Shown: positions 1 to 8,608 of the stretch, piece by piece | How the letters are laid out: the number at the start of each line of letters is the position of its first letter | Position numbering within the stretch: the first letter of the stretch is position 1 | Source: Chromatiales bacterium | GTDB taxonomy: Bacteria > Pseudomonadota > Gammaproteobacteria > Steroidobacterales > GCA-2729495 | NCBI GenBank assembly: GCA_002729495.1 | Contig: PBYE01000033.1 | Location: 1-64,000, forward strand | DNA length: 64,000 nt | Direction of reading: 5' to 3' | Position numbers and translations under genes: made by a program | Notes under the pieces: generated by a model | The model's input: only the letters and a program-made list of their open reading frames with translations | What the model was told of the DNA's origin: nothing | Databases searched by the model: none

Positions 1-800
1 GCGGCACCGTCAGCGCGGAACTCAGCAAACACTGGCAAACACCGGAAATGGAAGGCGCACCCTATATCACCCTGCAGCCTGCCAACGCGGCGCCCGTTTA
101 CGTACGCTTTGTCGAAGATGCAACCGCCGCGGGTTACCGGGCCATGACCACCCACGGCTGGAACGCGACCGAACTGCTGGTCAGCGATCCCGACATCCTC
201 GCCCGCACGATCGAGGGCCGTTACTTTGAAACGGTCGGCAAACCCAAGGACCTGTGGGACGCGCCCGATGCACCCCGCGCGATGCAGGCTTTAGGTCCCG
301 GGCGGGAGTTGCTATACCTGACACGGAACAACCGACTGGCCGGGGTCCTGGGACTGGACGACACGATGCCGCCGGTTGAGCGCGTGTTCATCATGGTCGT
401 CGGTGGGCCCTCGATGGAAGAGTTCCGGAAATTTTACGGCGACACGCTGGGGCTGGCTGTCGGCGATGCGACGCCCTTCCAGTTGGGCGTGTTTGCGAGA
501 ATGAACGGCGTCGATGCGGGCATTACCTATCCTCTCGCGGTCGTGCCGACCGCACCGGGTTACCTGATCGAGCTCGACGAACTGCCCGAGTCTTTACCCG
601 CCCGCAATATCATTCCCGGCCATTTACCGCCGGGCGTGGCCATGGTCGGTTTCAACGCCGATAACCTATCCGCTGAGCTTCAATGGCGCAGCGCGCCCCG
701 CAGCCTGGATGATTTCCCTTACAACGGCCGTAAGGCCGGCATCCTCGTCGGTCCCGCCGGCGAACTGATCGAGGTTATCGAAACGCCTGCGGGGGAATAA
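1..800 (+). CDS. VOC-fold (glyoxalase-like) protein, 5' end outside window
   Basis: The reading frame is open from the first bases (codons from position 3), and the residues before the first ATG at 48 align with residues 35-48 of the paralogue at 30837-31688 (shared G-x-VS and GAP-x-I patterns). The gene therefore starts upstream of the window and the ATG at 48 is internal. Shared landmarks with the paralogue include GWNA-[ST]-E, FETVG-[KE]-P, a second half beginning FI-x(5)-GG-x-SM-[ED]-E, and a C-terminal GP-x-GE-[LI]-IE. This suggests two tandem vicinal-oxygen-chelate half-domains. Such folds include glyoxalases, ring-cleavage dioxygenases and epimerases; no substrate can be assigned. It ends directly against the stop of the convergent permease gene, with no gap. 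Confidence 0.75.
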   Translation, partial: GTVSAELSKHWQTPEMEGAPYITLQPANAAPVYVRFVEDATAAGYRAMTTHGWNATELLVSDPDILARTIEGRYFETVGKPKDLWDAPDAPRAMQALGPGRELLYLTRNNRLAGVLGLDDTMPPVERVFIMVVGGPSMEEFRKFYGDTLGLAVGDATPFQLGVFARMNGVDAGITYPLAVVPTAPGYLIELDELPESLPARNIIPGHLPPGVAMVGFNADNLSAELQWRSAPRSLDDFPYNGRKAGILVGPAGELIEVIETPAGE

Positions 801-2144
801 CTAGGGGATGGCGTCAGTTTTCGCCTCGCTGGGAACAAGCCGGTAAACCAGCAGGTAAACGATGATCGAAACCACCAGCCCGAGTAAGGCCGGCACGGTG
901 GTCTCGGCATCAAAGACGATACTGCGCGAATTCATAACGGCGGCTACCGCCCCCACCACGTAACCGGCAATTGCCGCCGGGCGCCATACCGGCAGACGCT
1001 GCAGTTCATCCGCATGGAATTTGCGCCTCATTACAAAGTAGTAGTGCGCGATGACGGGACCGATCAGCGGCGGCACGATGCTGGCCAGCAAATTGATCCA
1101 GTCGAGAAAGTACGTATAAATATTCAGGCCGACGATGGTACCGATGACACCGCACACGACCGTCATCACTTTTTGCGGGCGTTTGAACACGCTGCTGGTC
1201 TGAATGACCGGCAAATAAAGATTCGCGTCGCCCGTAGTCCACAACGCGAGGCTCATTCCGATGATGCCGATGTACATGATGACCAGTCCCTGCTCGCGCA
1301 GGTAGGTCGTGAAATCGAAGGTGCCGGAAACAACGCCACCCAGTGCGCCGACGACCTGCAGGAACCACTGCGCAATAATCATCACGATGAATGGAATTGC
1401 AATCGCGACCCAGGCCTTGCGCGCGAAGCGTGTGTACTCCGGCATGACTATTGCGCCGACAACCCACGAGCCGATCACCATGTTCATCGCGGTCAGGAAG
1501 GTCAGCGGGTTTTCCGACGCGGCAACCTGGTCCGCAGACATCTGCAGGAATCCATTCCAGCCGCCTGCCTGGTTGATGTTTAACCACCCGGCATACAGGC
1601 CGACCGCAACCAGCACCGCAACGGCCGGAATACTGACGAGTTCGAGTCCGCGCACGCCGAAATAGGTCGTCACGGTAAATAACAGGCCGGACGCGATAGC
1701 GACCACATAAAAAGTGGTGCTGTCCGAATCGCCTGCCCAGGCCGTGCCAAATGCGCCTACGATGATCCCTTGCCAGCCGATCAACAATAGCGCGATCACC
1801 AGAACAGGCACGTAGGCGCCTATCTCGCCGTAAACGAGCTTGTACAAAAGCCCGCTGTTGCACGCGGTTTTGTAGCCGATGTAGCCGATTACCGCGCCAA
1901 TTACAAAGTTGGCGGCATTACCGGCGAGCGATGCCTGCACCATGTCCGGCCAGAACACCTGCCCGGCGCCCAGTAATCCGCCCGTGAACAGGCCCGTAAC
2001 CAGAAAACCCCAGCCGAAGGCCAGGGTCAGTAGCGGTCCTGTACCGCGCCGCTGTGATTCGCTCAGTGGCGTTACCGGGTTATCTTCGCTGTTACGTTCT
2101 GCCTCGGCGTCGTAGCGCCACCACTCGCTGAGTTTGTCCAGCAT
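801..2144 (-). CDS. NCS1-family nucleobase/hydantoin:cation symporter
   Basis: About 447 residues with roughly 12 hydrophobic segments, matching the size and layout of the cytosine/purine/allantoin (NCS1, CodB-type) permeases of the inner membrane. The N-terminal charged stretch, the first helix with GWGFLVTG, and the glycine-rich second helix resemble CodB-like members. The chosen start is the ATG at 2144 (MLDKLSEWW). A TTG at 2165 would add seven residues but neither start has a strong Shine-Dalgarno site. Family transport specificity (cytosine, purines, hydantoins, thiamine precursors) cannot be read from sequence alone. It is monocistronic, and its 5' side is a repeat-bearing gap. Confidence 0.82.
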   Translation of the reverse strand: MLDKLSEWWRYDAEAERNSEDNPVTPLSESQRRGTGPLLTLAFGWGFLVTGLFTGGLLGAGQVFWPDMVQASLAGNAANFVIGAVIGYIGYKTACNSGLLYKLVYGEIGAYVPVLVIALLLIGWQGIIVGAFGTAWAGDSDSTTFYVVAIASGLLFTVTTYFGVRGLELVSIPAVAVLVAVGLYAGWLNINQAGGWNGFLQMSADQVAASENPLTFLTAMNMVIGSWVVGAIVMPEYTRFARKAWVAIAIPFIVMIIAQWFLQVVGALGGVVSGTFDFTTYLREQGLVIMYIGIIGMSLALWTTGDANLYLPVIQTSSVFKRPQKVMTVVCGVIGTIVGLNIYTYFLDWINLLASIVPPLIGPVIAHYYFVMRRKFHADELQRLPVWRPAAIAGYVVGAVAAVMNSRSIVFDAETTVPALLGLVVSIIVYLLVYRLVPSEAKTDAIP

Positions 2145-2200
2145 GACTTCGCGCCCCGAACCCAACCTGATTAAACCAACGTTAACATGCCAACAAACTT

Positions 2201-2321
2201 TGCAGGAGCGGCTTTAAATGATGACAGGCTTCCGGGCGGCAGAAATACGCCCGGAAGGCTAAAAATCGGAATATATTTCGGAGAATCCAAAGGGTTCGGA
2301 GATAGCCGCGAACCTGCGATG
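2201..2321 (+). repeat. Long REP-derived repeat, copy A
   Basis: A 121-bp element whose ends are the two halves of the short REP found nearby (5' TGCAGGAGCGGCTTTA, 3' TAGCCGCGAACCTGC), so the ends can pair. The interior holds a stem CTTCCGGGC/GCCCGGAAG and an inner segment GGAGAATCCAAAGGGTTCGG. It is nearly identical, in inverted orientation, to 15203-15323, with about 85 percent identity by eye over the full length. Confidence 0.85.
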
Positions 2322-2417
2322 TCGGCTAAATTCGCCAATAGGGGAAAACCTTCCCGGTGCGTTTCGAAACGCTCGAATTAATTGTGCCGAATTGCAGCCA
2401 TCCGTTTCGAATGCGGC

Positions 2418-2444
2418 GGGTTCGCGGCTAAAGTCGCTCCTACA
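2418..2444 (-). repeat. Short REP-like palindrome
   Basis: A 27-bp unit which on the minus strand reads TGTAGGAGCGACTTTAGCCG then CGAACCC. The stem is GCGRCTTTAGCCGC. The same unit occurs at 14991-15018, 15031-15057 and 15089-15115. Units of this type are widespread in gammaproteobacterial intergenic DNA. Confidence 0.85.
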
Positions 2445-2476
2445 AGTAGCTTTTCGCCGCCGGCGAAAAAGCTACT
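2445..2476. other. Long hairpin overlapping the stop codon of the 2472-3212 gene
   Basis: AGTAGCTTTTCGCCG (2445-2459) pairs with CGGCGAAAAAGCTACT (2461-2476) with a single bulged base. The stop codon of the minus-strand gene lies inside the 3' arm. There is no T-run after the stem on the minus strand, so it is not a canonical intrinsic terminator. It may protect the mRNA 3' end. Confidence 0.6.
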
Positions 2477-3212
2477 CGCCGTCGCCGAGCAACTCCGTCA
2501 ACTCATAGTAGGTCTGCATGTACCCACCGATGTCACCGCGCAGAAAGGTGAAGTTCCCGTCTGCGGTACACCAGAGGTCGTAATCGGGATGCGGATCCGG
2601 CAGGCCCGGCGCCGAGACCATCTGGAAGTGATAGGAATCGAACTCCCCTGCTTCGACCGTAATCTTTTCTTCGCCGACGTATTTCACGTGCATACCTATC
2701 TTGAACAGCATCGGCCCCGTCGCACCGCGATGGTCGGGCGAACACAGCAGCATTTCATCCAATGCCTGAATTTCGCCGGGCTTGTCGCGATCGAACAGGC
2801 GCATGTGCCAGGCATCGCATGCAATCGCATGGTTCTGAAAAGTCTTCGGCCAGCCTTTGGTGTCCATGCGCTGGGTCACGCGACCCTCAAGAGTTGTGAA
2901 TGTCTCACACTCTATAAAACCGTCACCCATCCGGAACCACCCGCTGCCCATGAATTTGTCATCGACTACCAGGCGTACGGAACAATCGGTCGGCCGCCAG
3001 TCTTTGTCCAGGCTGTAAGTTGCATCACGCATCACGTTCGGACGGTCGTCGATTTCGCTGTGGACAATAATTGTCCGGCTGCCGTCGCCAAAGGTGTTGG
3101 TCATGAAATACTCACGGCCGCGAACCTGGCCTTCCCGGCCTTCTTTCTTACTGGTGTAACGAATGGTGCCGCGAACAGACAAATGATCGCGCTGCAGAAT
3201 ACTGTCGCTCAT
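2472..3212 (-). CDS. Conserved protein of unknown function (246 aa)
   Basis: I do not recognise a named family with certainty. The protein is soluble, with no signal peptide or membrane segment, and is rich in beta-strand-like alternation. A C-terminal stretch around residues 190-205 (V-x-AGEFDSYHFQMV) recalls the second half of DUF3108-type beta-barrel proteins, in which an attribute-transfer strand is followed by a dipeptide turn; this is only a resemblance. The start is the ATG at 3212, with GAGAG six bases upstream. The gene is monocistronic, lies between two repeat-containing gaps, and its stop is inside a hairpin. Confidence 0.7.
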   Translation of the reverse strand: MSDSILQRDHLSVRGTIRYTSKKEGREGQVRGREYFMTNTFGDGSRTIIVHSEIDDRPNVMRDATYSLDKDWRPTDCSVRLVVDDKFMGSGWFRMGDGFIECETFTTLEGRVTQRMDTKGWPKTFQNHAIACDAWHMRLFDRDKPGEIQALDEMLLCSPDHRGATGPMLFKIGMHVKYVGEEKITVEAGEFDSYHFQMVSAPGLPDPHPDYDLWCTADGNFTFLRGDIGGYMQTYYELTELLGDGE

Positions 3213-3309
3213 GTAGCTCTCATTGTGTTTTTCAGGCGCTAAAATCAGCGGGCGTCTATTCTAGCTAATAAGACGCACATCGAAAATCCATCAGATGTAT
3301 ATAGAAGTC

Positions 3310-3395
3310 GACAAATCCTGTGGATTTGCGGCATAAATTCCAACTTTAGCCCTCCAGCAGCAATGCGTGGCCACCGGAGGCCTGTTGTCATTCAA
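3310..3395 (-). repeat. Degenerate third copy of the long repeat (copy C)
   Basis: On the plus strand the run AATCC-TGTGGATT, ATAAATTCCAACTT-TAGCC-CTCCAG, GGAGGCCTGTTGTCATTCAA follows, base for base with substitutions, the same order as 15230-15312 (AATCCTTTGGATT, ATAAATTCCGACTTGTAGCC, GGAAGCCTGTCGTCATTTAA). The REP-like ends are missing. It overlaps the stop codon (3388-3390) and last codons of the DUF6491 gene. Confidence 0.6.
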
Positions 3396-3882
3396 TATCC
3401 GTTTCGACTTCAGCGCCGGGCGATTCCGCGGGTTTGACGTCCTTATCCCGGGCTTCCCGGGTCGCGTCATAAGCTGCAAGGGTATCTTTGTCCAGGCGCC
3501 TCACATCCATGACCATATGACGCCGGTCAAGCCCCGAGCCCAGCACCAGGCGCTCCCCCGGACGACCGCAAATACGATCGTGCCCCGCAAACGCGATGGT
3601 GGAGTTAAAACGCAGGCTCGTTGAAGGCGGCGCGATGGTTAACAGGTAGGCGCGACTTTTAGAGGGCGCATAGATAATCAGCTGGGTCCGGTTGACCGCC
3701 ACCCAGTTGCTGACATCGCGCGCATAGAAACATCCTGCCTTCAGGCCCTCTGTGCTAATAGTTTCTGCCTTTGGTCTTTTGCTGTCCGAATCATCCAGGT
3801 CATCCGCATCATCATCTGCATAAACCGCACTTACCGGTACCAGCATTACAACAAGCGACAATAGGTATGCACTGGTTTTCAT
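3388..3882 (-). CDS. DUF6491-like exported protein
   Basis: A 164-residue protein with a clear Sec signal peptide (MKTSAYLLSLVVMLVPVSA, cleavage after VYA), so it should be periplasmic. An acidic linker (DDDADDLDDSD) follows. The core has CF-x-ARDV-x-NW (about 58-67), YLLT-x(2)-PP around residue 92, LRFNSTIAF and a cysteine in RICG near 117. This cysteine-bearing pattern resembles DUF6491 proteins of proteobacteria, whose function is unknown. The start is the ATG at 3882 with AGGAGG seven bases upstream. A longer frame reaching 4140 overlaps the sulfurtransferase and is rejected. The gene lies 13 bp behind the sulfurtransferase gene, so the two are probably cotranscribed. Its 3' end is fused into repeat copy C. 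Confidence 0.75.
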   Translation of the reverse strand: MKTSAYLLSLVVMLVPVSAVYADDDADDLDDSDSKRPKAETISTEGLKAGCFYARDVSNWVAVNRTQLIIYAPSKSRAYLLTIAPPSTSLRFNSTIAFAGHDRICGRPGERLVLGSGLDRRHMVMDVRRLDKDTLAAYDATREARDKDVKPAESPGAEVETDIE

Positions 3883-3895
3883 TTTCGCCTCCTGC

Positions 3896-4768
3896 TCAGG
3901 CGGCTGACTCGCGCGGGCGGTCTTCCGAGCGAATCCATTCGCTCCACGAACCCACATAAAGGGCCGGCGTTTCCATTTGATCCGGAACAAGTCCTGCAAG
4001 TTCCATCGCGAACACAATATGACAGGCGGTAACCCCGGAACCGCACGTGCAGGCAACCGCTTCCTGATCTCCTGCACCCAGGCGTTCCTGCAGGATGCTT
4101 TGCAGTTCGCCCGCATCCAGGAACCGGCCGGCATCGTCAATACACTCGTTGTACGGCAGATTCACCGCACCTGGGACGTGCCCCGCCACCGGGTCTATGG
4201 GTTCGTGAATACCCTCAAACCGCTTGGGCGCACGCGCATCCAGCAGGCACAGTTCGCCTGTACCCACGGAAGACTGCACTTCGGCCGTCGAAATCACCGG
4301 CATCGAGCCGGGCTTAACCGGGTAACGAGCAGATGCCAGTTCCGGTTGACCTGCATCCAGCGGAAGTCCGGCTTCTTCCCAGGCCGGGAGGCCGCCATCG
4401 AGCAACAAAGCCTTTTCATGCCCGGCCCAGCGCAGCAGCCACCAGAGACGCCCCGCGATACCACCACCCACATCGTCATAAACGATCACCCTGGTCGCCG
4501 GGTTGACGCCCCAGCCGCCCAGGCGCGCCGCAAATATTTCAGGTTCAGGCAGCGGATGACGGCCCGATTCAGGTGTGACGGGCGACGCGAGGTCTTTGTC
4601 CAGGTCCGCGTAAAAAGCCCCGGGGATATGTCCTGCCTCCCATGCCTGCCTGCCGGCCTCCGGTTTCTTCAGGTTGAAACGGCAATCGACGATTACCTGG
4701 TCTTTCCGGTCGAGTTCCCCGGCCAGTTGTTCCGGCGTAACAAGCAGGTCTGCTCTCTTCACGGGCAT
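3896..4768 (-). CDS. sseA: Sulfurtransferase (3-mercaptopyruvate/thiosulfate, tandem rhodanese)
   Basis: A 290-residue protein with two rhodanese domains, the usual length for SseA. The N-terminal domain has VDCRF near residue 32 and GHIPGA. The C-terminal domain has LLDAR-x-P-x-RF, GH-x-PGAVNLPY, and the catalytic loop CGSGVTA (Cys near residue 240) typical of mercaptopyruvate sulfurtransferases. Members transfer sulfane sulfur from 3-mercaptopyruvate or thiosulfate to cyanide or thiol acceptors in the cytoplasm. The start is the ATG at 4768 behind GGAGGA. It is upstream of, and likely cotranscribed with, the DUF6491 gene. Confidence 0.9.
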   Translation of the reverse strand: MPVKRADLLVTPEQLAGELDRKDQVIVDCRFNLKKPEAGRQAWEAGHIPGAFYADLDKDLASPVTPESGRHPLPEPEIFAARLGGWGVNPATRVIVYDDVGGGIAGRLWWLLRWAGHEKALLLDGGLPAWEEAGLPLDAGQPELASARYPVKPGSMPVISTAEVQSSVGTGELCLLDARAPKRFEGIHEPIDPVAGHVPGAVNLPYNECIDDAGRFLDAGELQSILQERLGAGDQEAVACTCGSGVTACHIVFAMELAGLVPDQMETPALYVGSWSEWIRSEDRPRESAA

Positions 4769-4907
4769 GCTTCAATTCCTCCTGCCGGTGCTTGTGATTA
4801 ACGGCCCGGATAGTGGAAAATACCGGCCTTTTCGTGGCCGCATCACGATGGCCGGTACCTTATTTATAGCTTATCGCAACCCCACCCGGTAGCGAGCAGG
4901 AGTTTCA

Positions 4908-5663
4908 ATGAACAAGATTCTCGTTTGCCTCAAGCGCGTGGTCGACTACAACGTGCGTATCCGGGTCAAACCGGATGGTGCAGGCATCGTGACCGACGGC
5001 ATCAAGATGAGCATCAATCCCTTCGATGAAATCGCACTGGAAGAAGCATTGCGTATCCGCGAAGCCGGTAACGCCGAAGAAGTTGTAGCGGTCACGATCG
5101 GCAGCCAGGACAATCAGCAGCAGCTGCGTACGGGTCTCGCAATGGGCGCCGACCGGGCGATCCTTGTAGAAAGTAACGCCGAGGTAGACCCGCTTGCAGC
5201 GGCACGGGTTTTACACGCGCTCGTAGAGAAGGAATCGCCGGAACTGGTCATCCTGGGTAAACAAGCCATTGATGACGACTGCAACCAGACCGGTCAGATG
5301 CTGGCCGCGATCTGGGGGCGGCCACAGGCAACCTTTGCATCAAAACTTGAACTTGCAGGCGGAACCGCCAAAGTCACACGCGAAGTAGACGCCGGCCTGG
5401 AAACAATCGAAATTGATCTGCCGGCAGTGGTCACTACCGATTTAAGGTTGAATGAACCGCGCTACGTCAAACTGCCGGACATCATGAAGGCCAAGAAAAA
5501 GCCGCTGGAAGTTATCGCGATAGAAGAACTGGCTGACGACCTGCAGCCACAGCTGACGTCCGCAAAATGGGCGCCCCCCGCGCAGCGCGCCAGGGGCATC
5601 CTGGTGGACGATGTAGACAGCCTGATTGCCGCACTTAAAGAGAAGGACCTGGTAGCCAAATGA
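4908..5663 (+). CDS. etfB: Electron transfer flavoprotein subunit beta
   Basis: A 251-residue protein matching EtfB in length. It starts MNKILVCLKRVVDYNVRIRV, with INPFDEIALEEALR near 38-51, DDDCNQTGQ near 122-131 and the subunit signature VTTDLRLNEPRYVKLPDIM near 177-195. With EtfA it forms the FAD/AMP heterodimer that takes electrons from acyl-CoA and related dehydrogenases and passes them to ETF:quinone oxidoreductase. The start ATG is preceded by CAGGAG. It overlaps etfA by four bases (ATGA), giving coupled translation. The gene is transcribed divergently from the sulfurtransferase gene. Confidence 0.96.
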   Translation: MNKILVCLKRVVDYNVRIRVKPDGAGIVTDGIKMSINPFDEIALEEALRIREAGNAEEVVAVTIGSQDNQQQLRTGLAMGADRAILVESNAEVDPLAAARVLHALVEKESPELVILGKQAIDDDCNQTGQMLAAIWGRPQATFASKLELAGGTAKVTREVDAGLETIEIDLPAVVTTDLRLNEPRYVKLPDIMKAKKKPLEVIAIEELADDLQPQLTSAKWAPPAQRARGILVDDVDSLIAALKEKDLVAK

Positions 5664-6598
5664 GTAAAGTTTTAATCATCGCCGAGCTGACCGGCACCGC
5701 ACTCAACCCAAGCACCGCCAAATGCGTAACGTGTGCGCAGGCACTGTCACCGGAAAGCGTGGATATCGCGGTATTCAGCGATCAGTGTGGAGATGCAGCG
5801 ACTACCGCTGCCGGCATCACGGGTGTCAACAAGGTGCTTACCATTGAAGCCGAGGTGAACGGGCATCCGCTTGCAGCAGTACTCGCCCCCCAGGCCGTGG
5901 AACTCGCTGCTGACTACGACTGCGTATTCGGACCCTCGACCACCTTCGGCAAAGACATCATGCCGCGCATCGCCGCCCTGCTCGGCGTGGGCCAGGTAAG
6001 CGACATCATGAGCGTTGAATCGCCACGGAGTTTCACCCGGCCCGTTTACGCGGGTAATGCAGTACTTACGGTCGAGGTCCCGGATGGCAAGACCATAGTC
6101 GCAACAGTGCGGACGGCCTCGTGGAAAGATGCGCCTGCGGGTGGTTCGGCAACTATAGAAAGTGTTCCTCCTGCCGCCGACCTTCCGGCCCATACACGCT
6201 TTGTAGAAATGACGTCGGAGGGTAGCGAACGACCCGATCTGCAAACTGCGAAAAAAGTTATCTCCGGCGGACGCGGTGTTGGCGGTGCCGAAAACTTCGA
6301 ACTGATATACAAACTGGCCGATATACTCGGCGCGGGCGTCGGTGCATCACGCGCGGCGGTCGATGCCGGCTATGTTGCCAACGACATGCAGGTCGGTCAG
6401 ACAGGCAAGATCATCGCGCCGGATCTTTATATTGCTTTCGGTATCTCGGGAGCAATCCAGCACCTGACCGGCATCAAGGATGCAGGAACCATAGTCGCGG
6501 TCAACAAGGATCCGGAGGCACCGATCTTTGAGATCGCGGATATCGGGCTGGTAGGTGATTTATTTGAGGTGATTCCGGAGTTGGAAAGCAAATTGTAG
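5660..6598 (+). CDS. etfA: Electron transfer flavoprotein subunit alpha
   Basis: A 312-residue EtfA. The C-terminal FAD domain shows the family signature: [12 protein letters not shown] near 202-213, [34 protein letters not shown] and a final region beginning [15 protein letters not shown]. It completes the ETF heterodimer with the preceding gene. Together they serve fatty-acid or amino-acid dehydrogenases encoded elsewhere; none is adjacent here. The start ATG lies inside the stop of etfB. No terminator hairpin with a T-run was seen in the 29 bases before the convergent GMC gene. Confidence 0.96.
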   Translation: MSKVLIIAELTGTALNPSTAKCVTCAQALSPESVDIAVFSDQCGDAATTAAGITGVNKVLTIEAEVNGHPLAAVLAPQAVELAADYDCVFGPSTTFGKDIMPRIAALLGVGQVSDIMSVESPRSFTRPVYAGNAVLTVEVPDGKTIVATVRTASWKDAPAGGSATIESVPPAADLPAHTRFVEMTSEGSERPDLQTAKKVISGGRGVGGAENFELIYKLADILGAGVGASRAAVDAGYVANDMQVGQTGKIIAPDLYIAFGISGAIQHLTGIKDAGTIVAVNKDPEAPIFEIADIGLVGDLFEVIPELESKL

Positions 6599-6627
6599 CG
6601 ATACGGCGATTGTTCCAGCCAATTAAT

Positions 6628-8232
6628 TTACTGCAAAGCTTTAATGTGGTCCGATAGTCGAAGCGCTAAAGCGACAATCGATAAAGTCGGATTCGCATAG
6701 CCACCGGTTGAAAACACACCACCGCTTGCGACAAAAGTATTGTCCACCGAATGCAGCCTGCAGTCCGAATCTACAACACCGTCGGCGTCAGTAGCCGACA
6801 TTCTTGTCGTGCCCATATGATGGCAGCCGCCCCAGATTGTGCGATCCCACTCAATGCTGTCATCGAGCAACCAGTCGCCCAGCTTCACCCGCCCGAAACC
6901 TTGCAGGGCGAGATCCTGCCCTAACAATTCTCCGGTCACCCGCAGGGTGCGCTTGTCAATTGGCAATATGCGGCAGTCCTGCACCATGCGCGGCACTCCG
7001 AGGCTATCCATGTCCTCGCCAAGCGTTATGCGGCTGGCCGGGTTCGGGGCCTGCTCGGACTGAACATAGATATCAGCTTCGGTTCGCAGGAATTCGCCCT
7101 CATATTTTTCATCCCACAAACGCTCCCAACCCCCCCGGACCACCGAATCAAAATCTTTTAGCGCCAACCAGACCAGATCGTCGAAGTCTTCACGCAGCTC
7201 ATATTCGAAGCCGTATTCCCAGGCATCGCGAGAAATCTCTAATTCTCTCGTCGCTTCGCCCATGGCGTAATAACCGGACTGCCGGTCAGGTATTCCGGTA
7301 AATCGCACGCTGGCATTCAGTATTTCCTGTTCCTTCTGACTTCGGAAACTGGGGCGTATGCCGGCCACTACATCGGCGCCCCCATGCTTGTGTAGTTTGA
7401 AATATTTCAACAATCTTTCATCAGGGTTTACGACACGCCCGATATTGATGTGTGGATGCATCATGAAATAGCGGCCCACCTGGTCGCCCTGGTTACCGAG
7501 ACCCGCAGGCACCACGTCGTTTGAAGCCAGCAACAAGCGGGCAGACTCGAGAGCACCGGCCGAAATCACGAAGTAGCGTGCCTGCAGGCGAGCCTGGTTG
7601 CCGCCGGGCTCTTTAATCGTTATGGCCCGGGTGTTACTTGCAGCTGCATTCGCATGCAGCATGGTAGCCGTGGCGTGCAAATACACCCTGATGTTAGGCG
7701 CTGATTGAAAGCTCTCTTTGTATGGATTTGCGATACCGGTTGGATCCTGCGACCGGCGAAAATAGATGTCATCGAAAAATTCCAGCTTTAGTTCGGGATA
7801 GGGCCAGTTCGCATCCTGCATACCCGCCTTGCTGTACTCGTAAAGCCCGCCTCCCACCAACCGGTTGGCCTGCGCGTACCAGTCATCCAAATCCGCTCGA
7901 CTTATGGGCCAGCCGCTTTGCGCCACCCATTCACGCCTTTCGAAATCGCGTTCCTCCAGGGGAATGGACTGCCCGCCCCAATGGTTGGTCGCCCCGCCAA
8001 AATACCTCGGCCGACAACCCGCGGTCAGGTAATCACCCTTTCGCATCGCAGGCGCGGTTAATTGCATATAAACCATCTCCTGCGACATACCGCCGGTTTC
8101 CAGGAGACAAACATCCAGGGAGGAATGGGCAAGCGCATCCGCAATCGCAATACCGGCCGCCCCGGCACCAATTACGCAGACATCCGTCTCAATCAGCTGG
8201 TCGCGCGGATGTTCACGAAAATCTAAAAACAT
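6628..8232 (-). CDS. GMC-family FAD-dependent oxidoreductase
   Basis: A 534-residue flavoprotein of the glucose-methanol-choline family. The N-terminal dinucleotide fold reads VIGAGAAGIAIADALAHS (about 19-36). Next come the FAD-loop GGATNHWGGQS near 79-89 and a strand with ISAGALESARLLLAS near 224-238. The C-terminal substrate domain ends with WGGCHHMGTTRM near 474-485, containing the catalytic His region, and GYANPTLSIVALALRL with the Asn of the family near 511. Members oxidise alcohols, sugars or cholines; the substrate here is unknown. No signal peptide is visible. It is ten bases behind the small exported protein gene and so lies in an apparent operon (9331 to 6628) with a membrane protein. 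Confidence 0.9.
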   Translation of the reverse strand: MFLDFREHPRDQLIETDVCVIGAGAAGIAIADALAHSSLDVCLLETGGMSQEMVYMQLTAPAMRKGDYLTAGCRPRYFGGATNHWGGQSIPLEERDFERREWVAQSGWPISRADLDDWYAQANRLVGGGLYEYSKAGMQDANWPYPELKLEFFDDIYFRRSQDPTGIANPYKESFQSAPNIRVYLHATATMLHANAAASNTRAITIKEPGGNQARLQARYFVISAGALESARLLLASNDVVPAGLGNQGDQVGRYFMMHPHINIGRVVNPDERLLKYFKLHKHGGADVVAGIRPSFRSQKEQEILNASVRFTGIPDRQSGYYAMGEATRELEISRDAWEYGFEYELREDFDDLVWLALKDFDSVVRGGWERLWDEKYEGEFLRTEADIYVQSEQAPNPASRITLGEDMDSLGVPRMVQDCRILPIDKRTLRVTGELLGQDLALQGFGRVKLGDWLLDDSIEWDRTIWGGCHHMGTTRMSATDADGVVDSDCRLHSVDNTFVASGGVFSTGGYANPTLSIVALALRLSDHIKALQ

Positions 8233-8241
8233 GGCCAGGAT

Positions 8242-8589
8242 TCAGGGCTGTGCGCATAATGCAGCCAGCGCACACTCGGCTTCAGCAAATACCCAGCCCT
8301 CGATTAGCAGTATTTTTCCAGACCGGAAATCTGCCTCACGCTTGGTGATAAAAGCAGCCAGTTGCACATTAACCGCGCGGCCTGCATCGAAGCCGGCCAG
8401 TTCCTGCAATTTATTCGTATCAGCCGGAAGCAGCGATCTGCAGCTGTGGCCCAACCGACGCAAATTATCCAGGGTGCCAATGGATGACAGCAATCCCGTA
8501 TCCGCAGCGCTCGATGCAACGGGCCCGGCGGAGCCGAATAGCGCGGCGATCAGCACAAAAAGCTCTCGCCTGCTTAATTCGGTCGCCAT
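8242..8589 (-). CDS. Small exported protein encoded with the GMC oxidoreductase
   Basis: A 115-residue protein with an N-terminal SRRELFVLIAALFG resembling a twin-arginine signal (SRR followed by a hydrophobic core), then an AxA-like site near residue 28. The C-terminal half contains F-x-SGKILLIEGWV and two cysteines near the end. Its place beside a GMC enzyme recalls the small exported subunit (gluconate 2-dehydrogenase subunit-3 type) of membrane-bound GMC dehydrogenases, which is needed for export of the flavoprotein. Homology to that family is not proven. The start ATG at 8589 lacks an obvious Shine-Dalgarno site. Confidence 0.6.
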   Translation of the reverse strand: MATELSRRELFVLIAALFGSAGPVASSAADTGLLSSIGTLDNLRRLGHSCRSLLPADTNKLQELAGFDAGRAVNVQLAAFITKREADFRSGKILLIEGWVFAEAECALAALCAQP

Positions 8590-8608
8590 TATTTATATGC
8601 AGCAAACA

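Larger units (their letters stand above)
2145..2471. other. Intergenic region with one long and one short REP-derived repeat
   Basis: This gap holds a 121-bp repeat (2201-2321), an inverted short REP (2418-2444) and a long hairpin (2445-2476) reaching the stop of the next gene. An open frame from 2187 to 2381 runs through the long repeat. It has no Shine-Dalgarno site and is treated as part of the repeat, not as a gene. Any promoter for the permease at 2144 would have to lie here; no clear -35/-10 pair was found. Confidence 0.7.

Noticed and set aside
2187-2381. Open frame through the long repeat as a small gene
   Set aside because: It lies entirely in repeat DNA, lacks a Shine-Dalgarno site, and its other copy is in a different context. 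Kept as a note in the repeat findings instead.
3883-4140. N-terminal extension of the DUF6491 gene
   Set aside because: It overlaps the sulfurtransferase and the internal ATG has a perfect Shine-Dalgarno site and a signal peptide.
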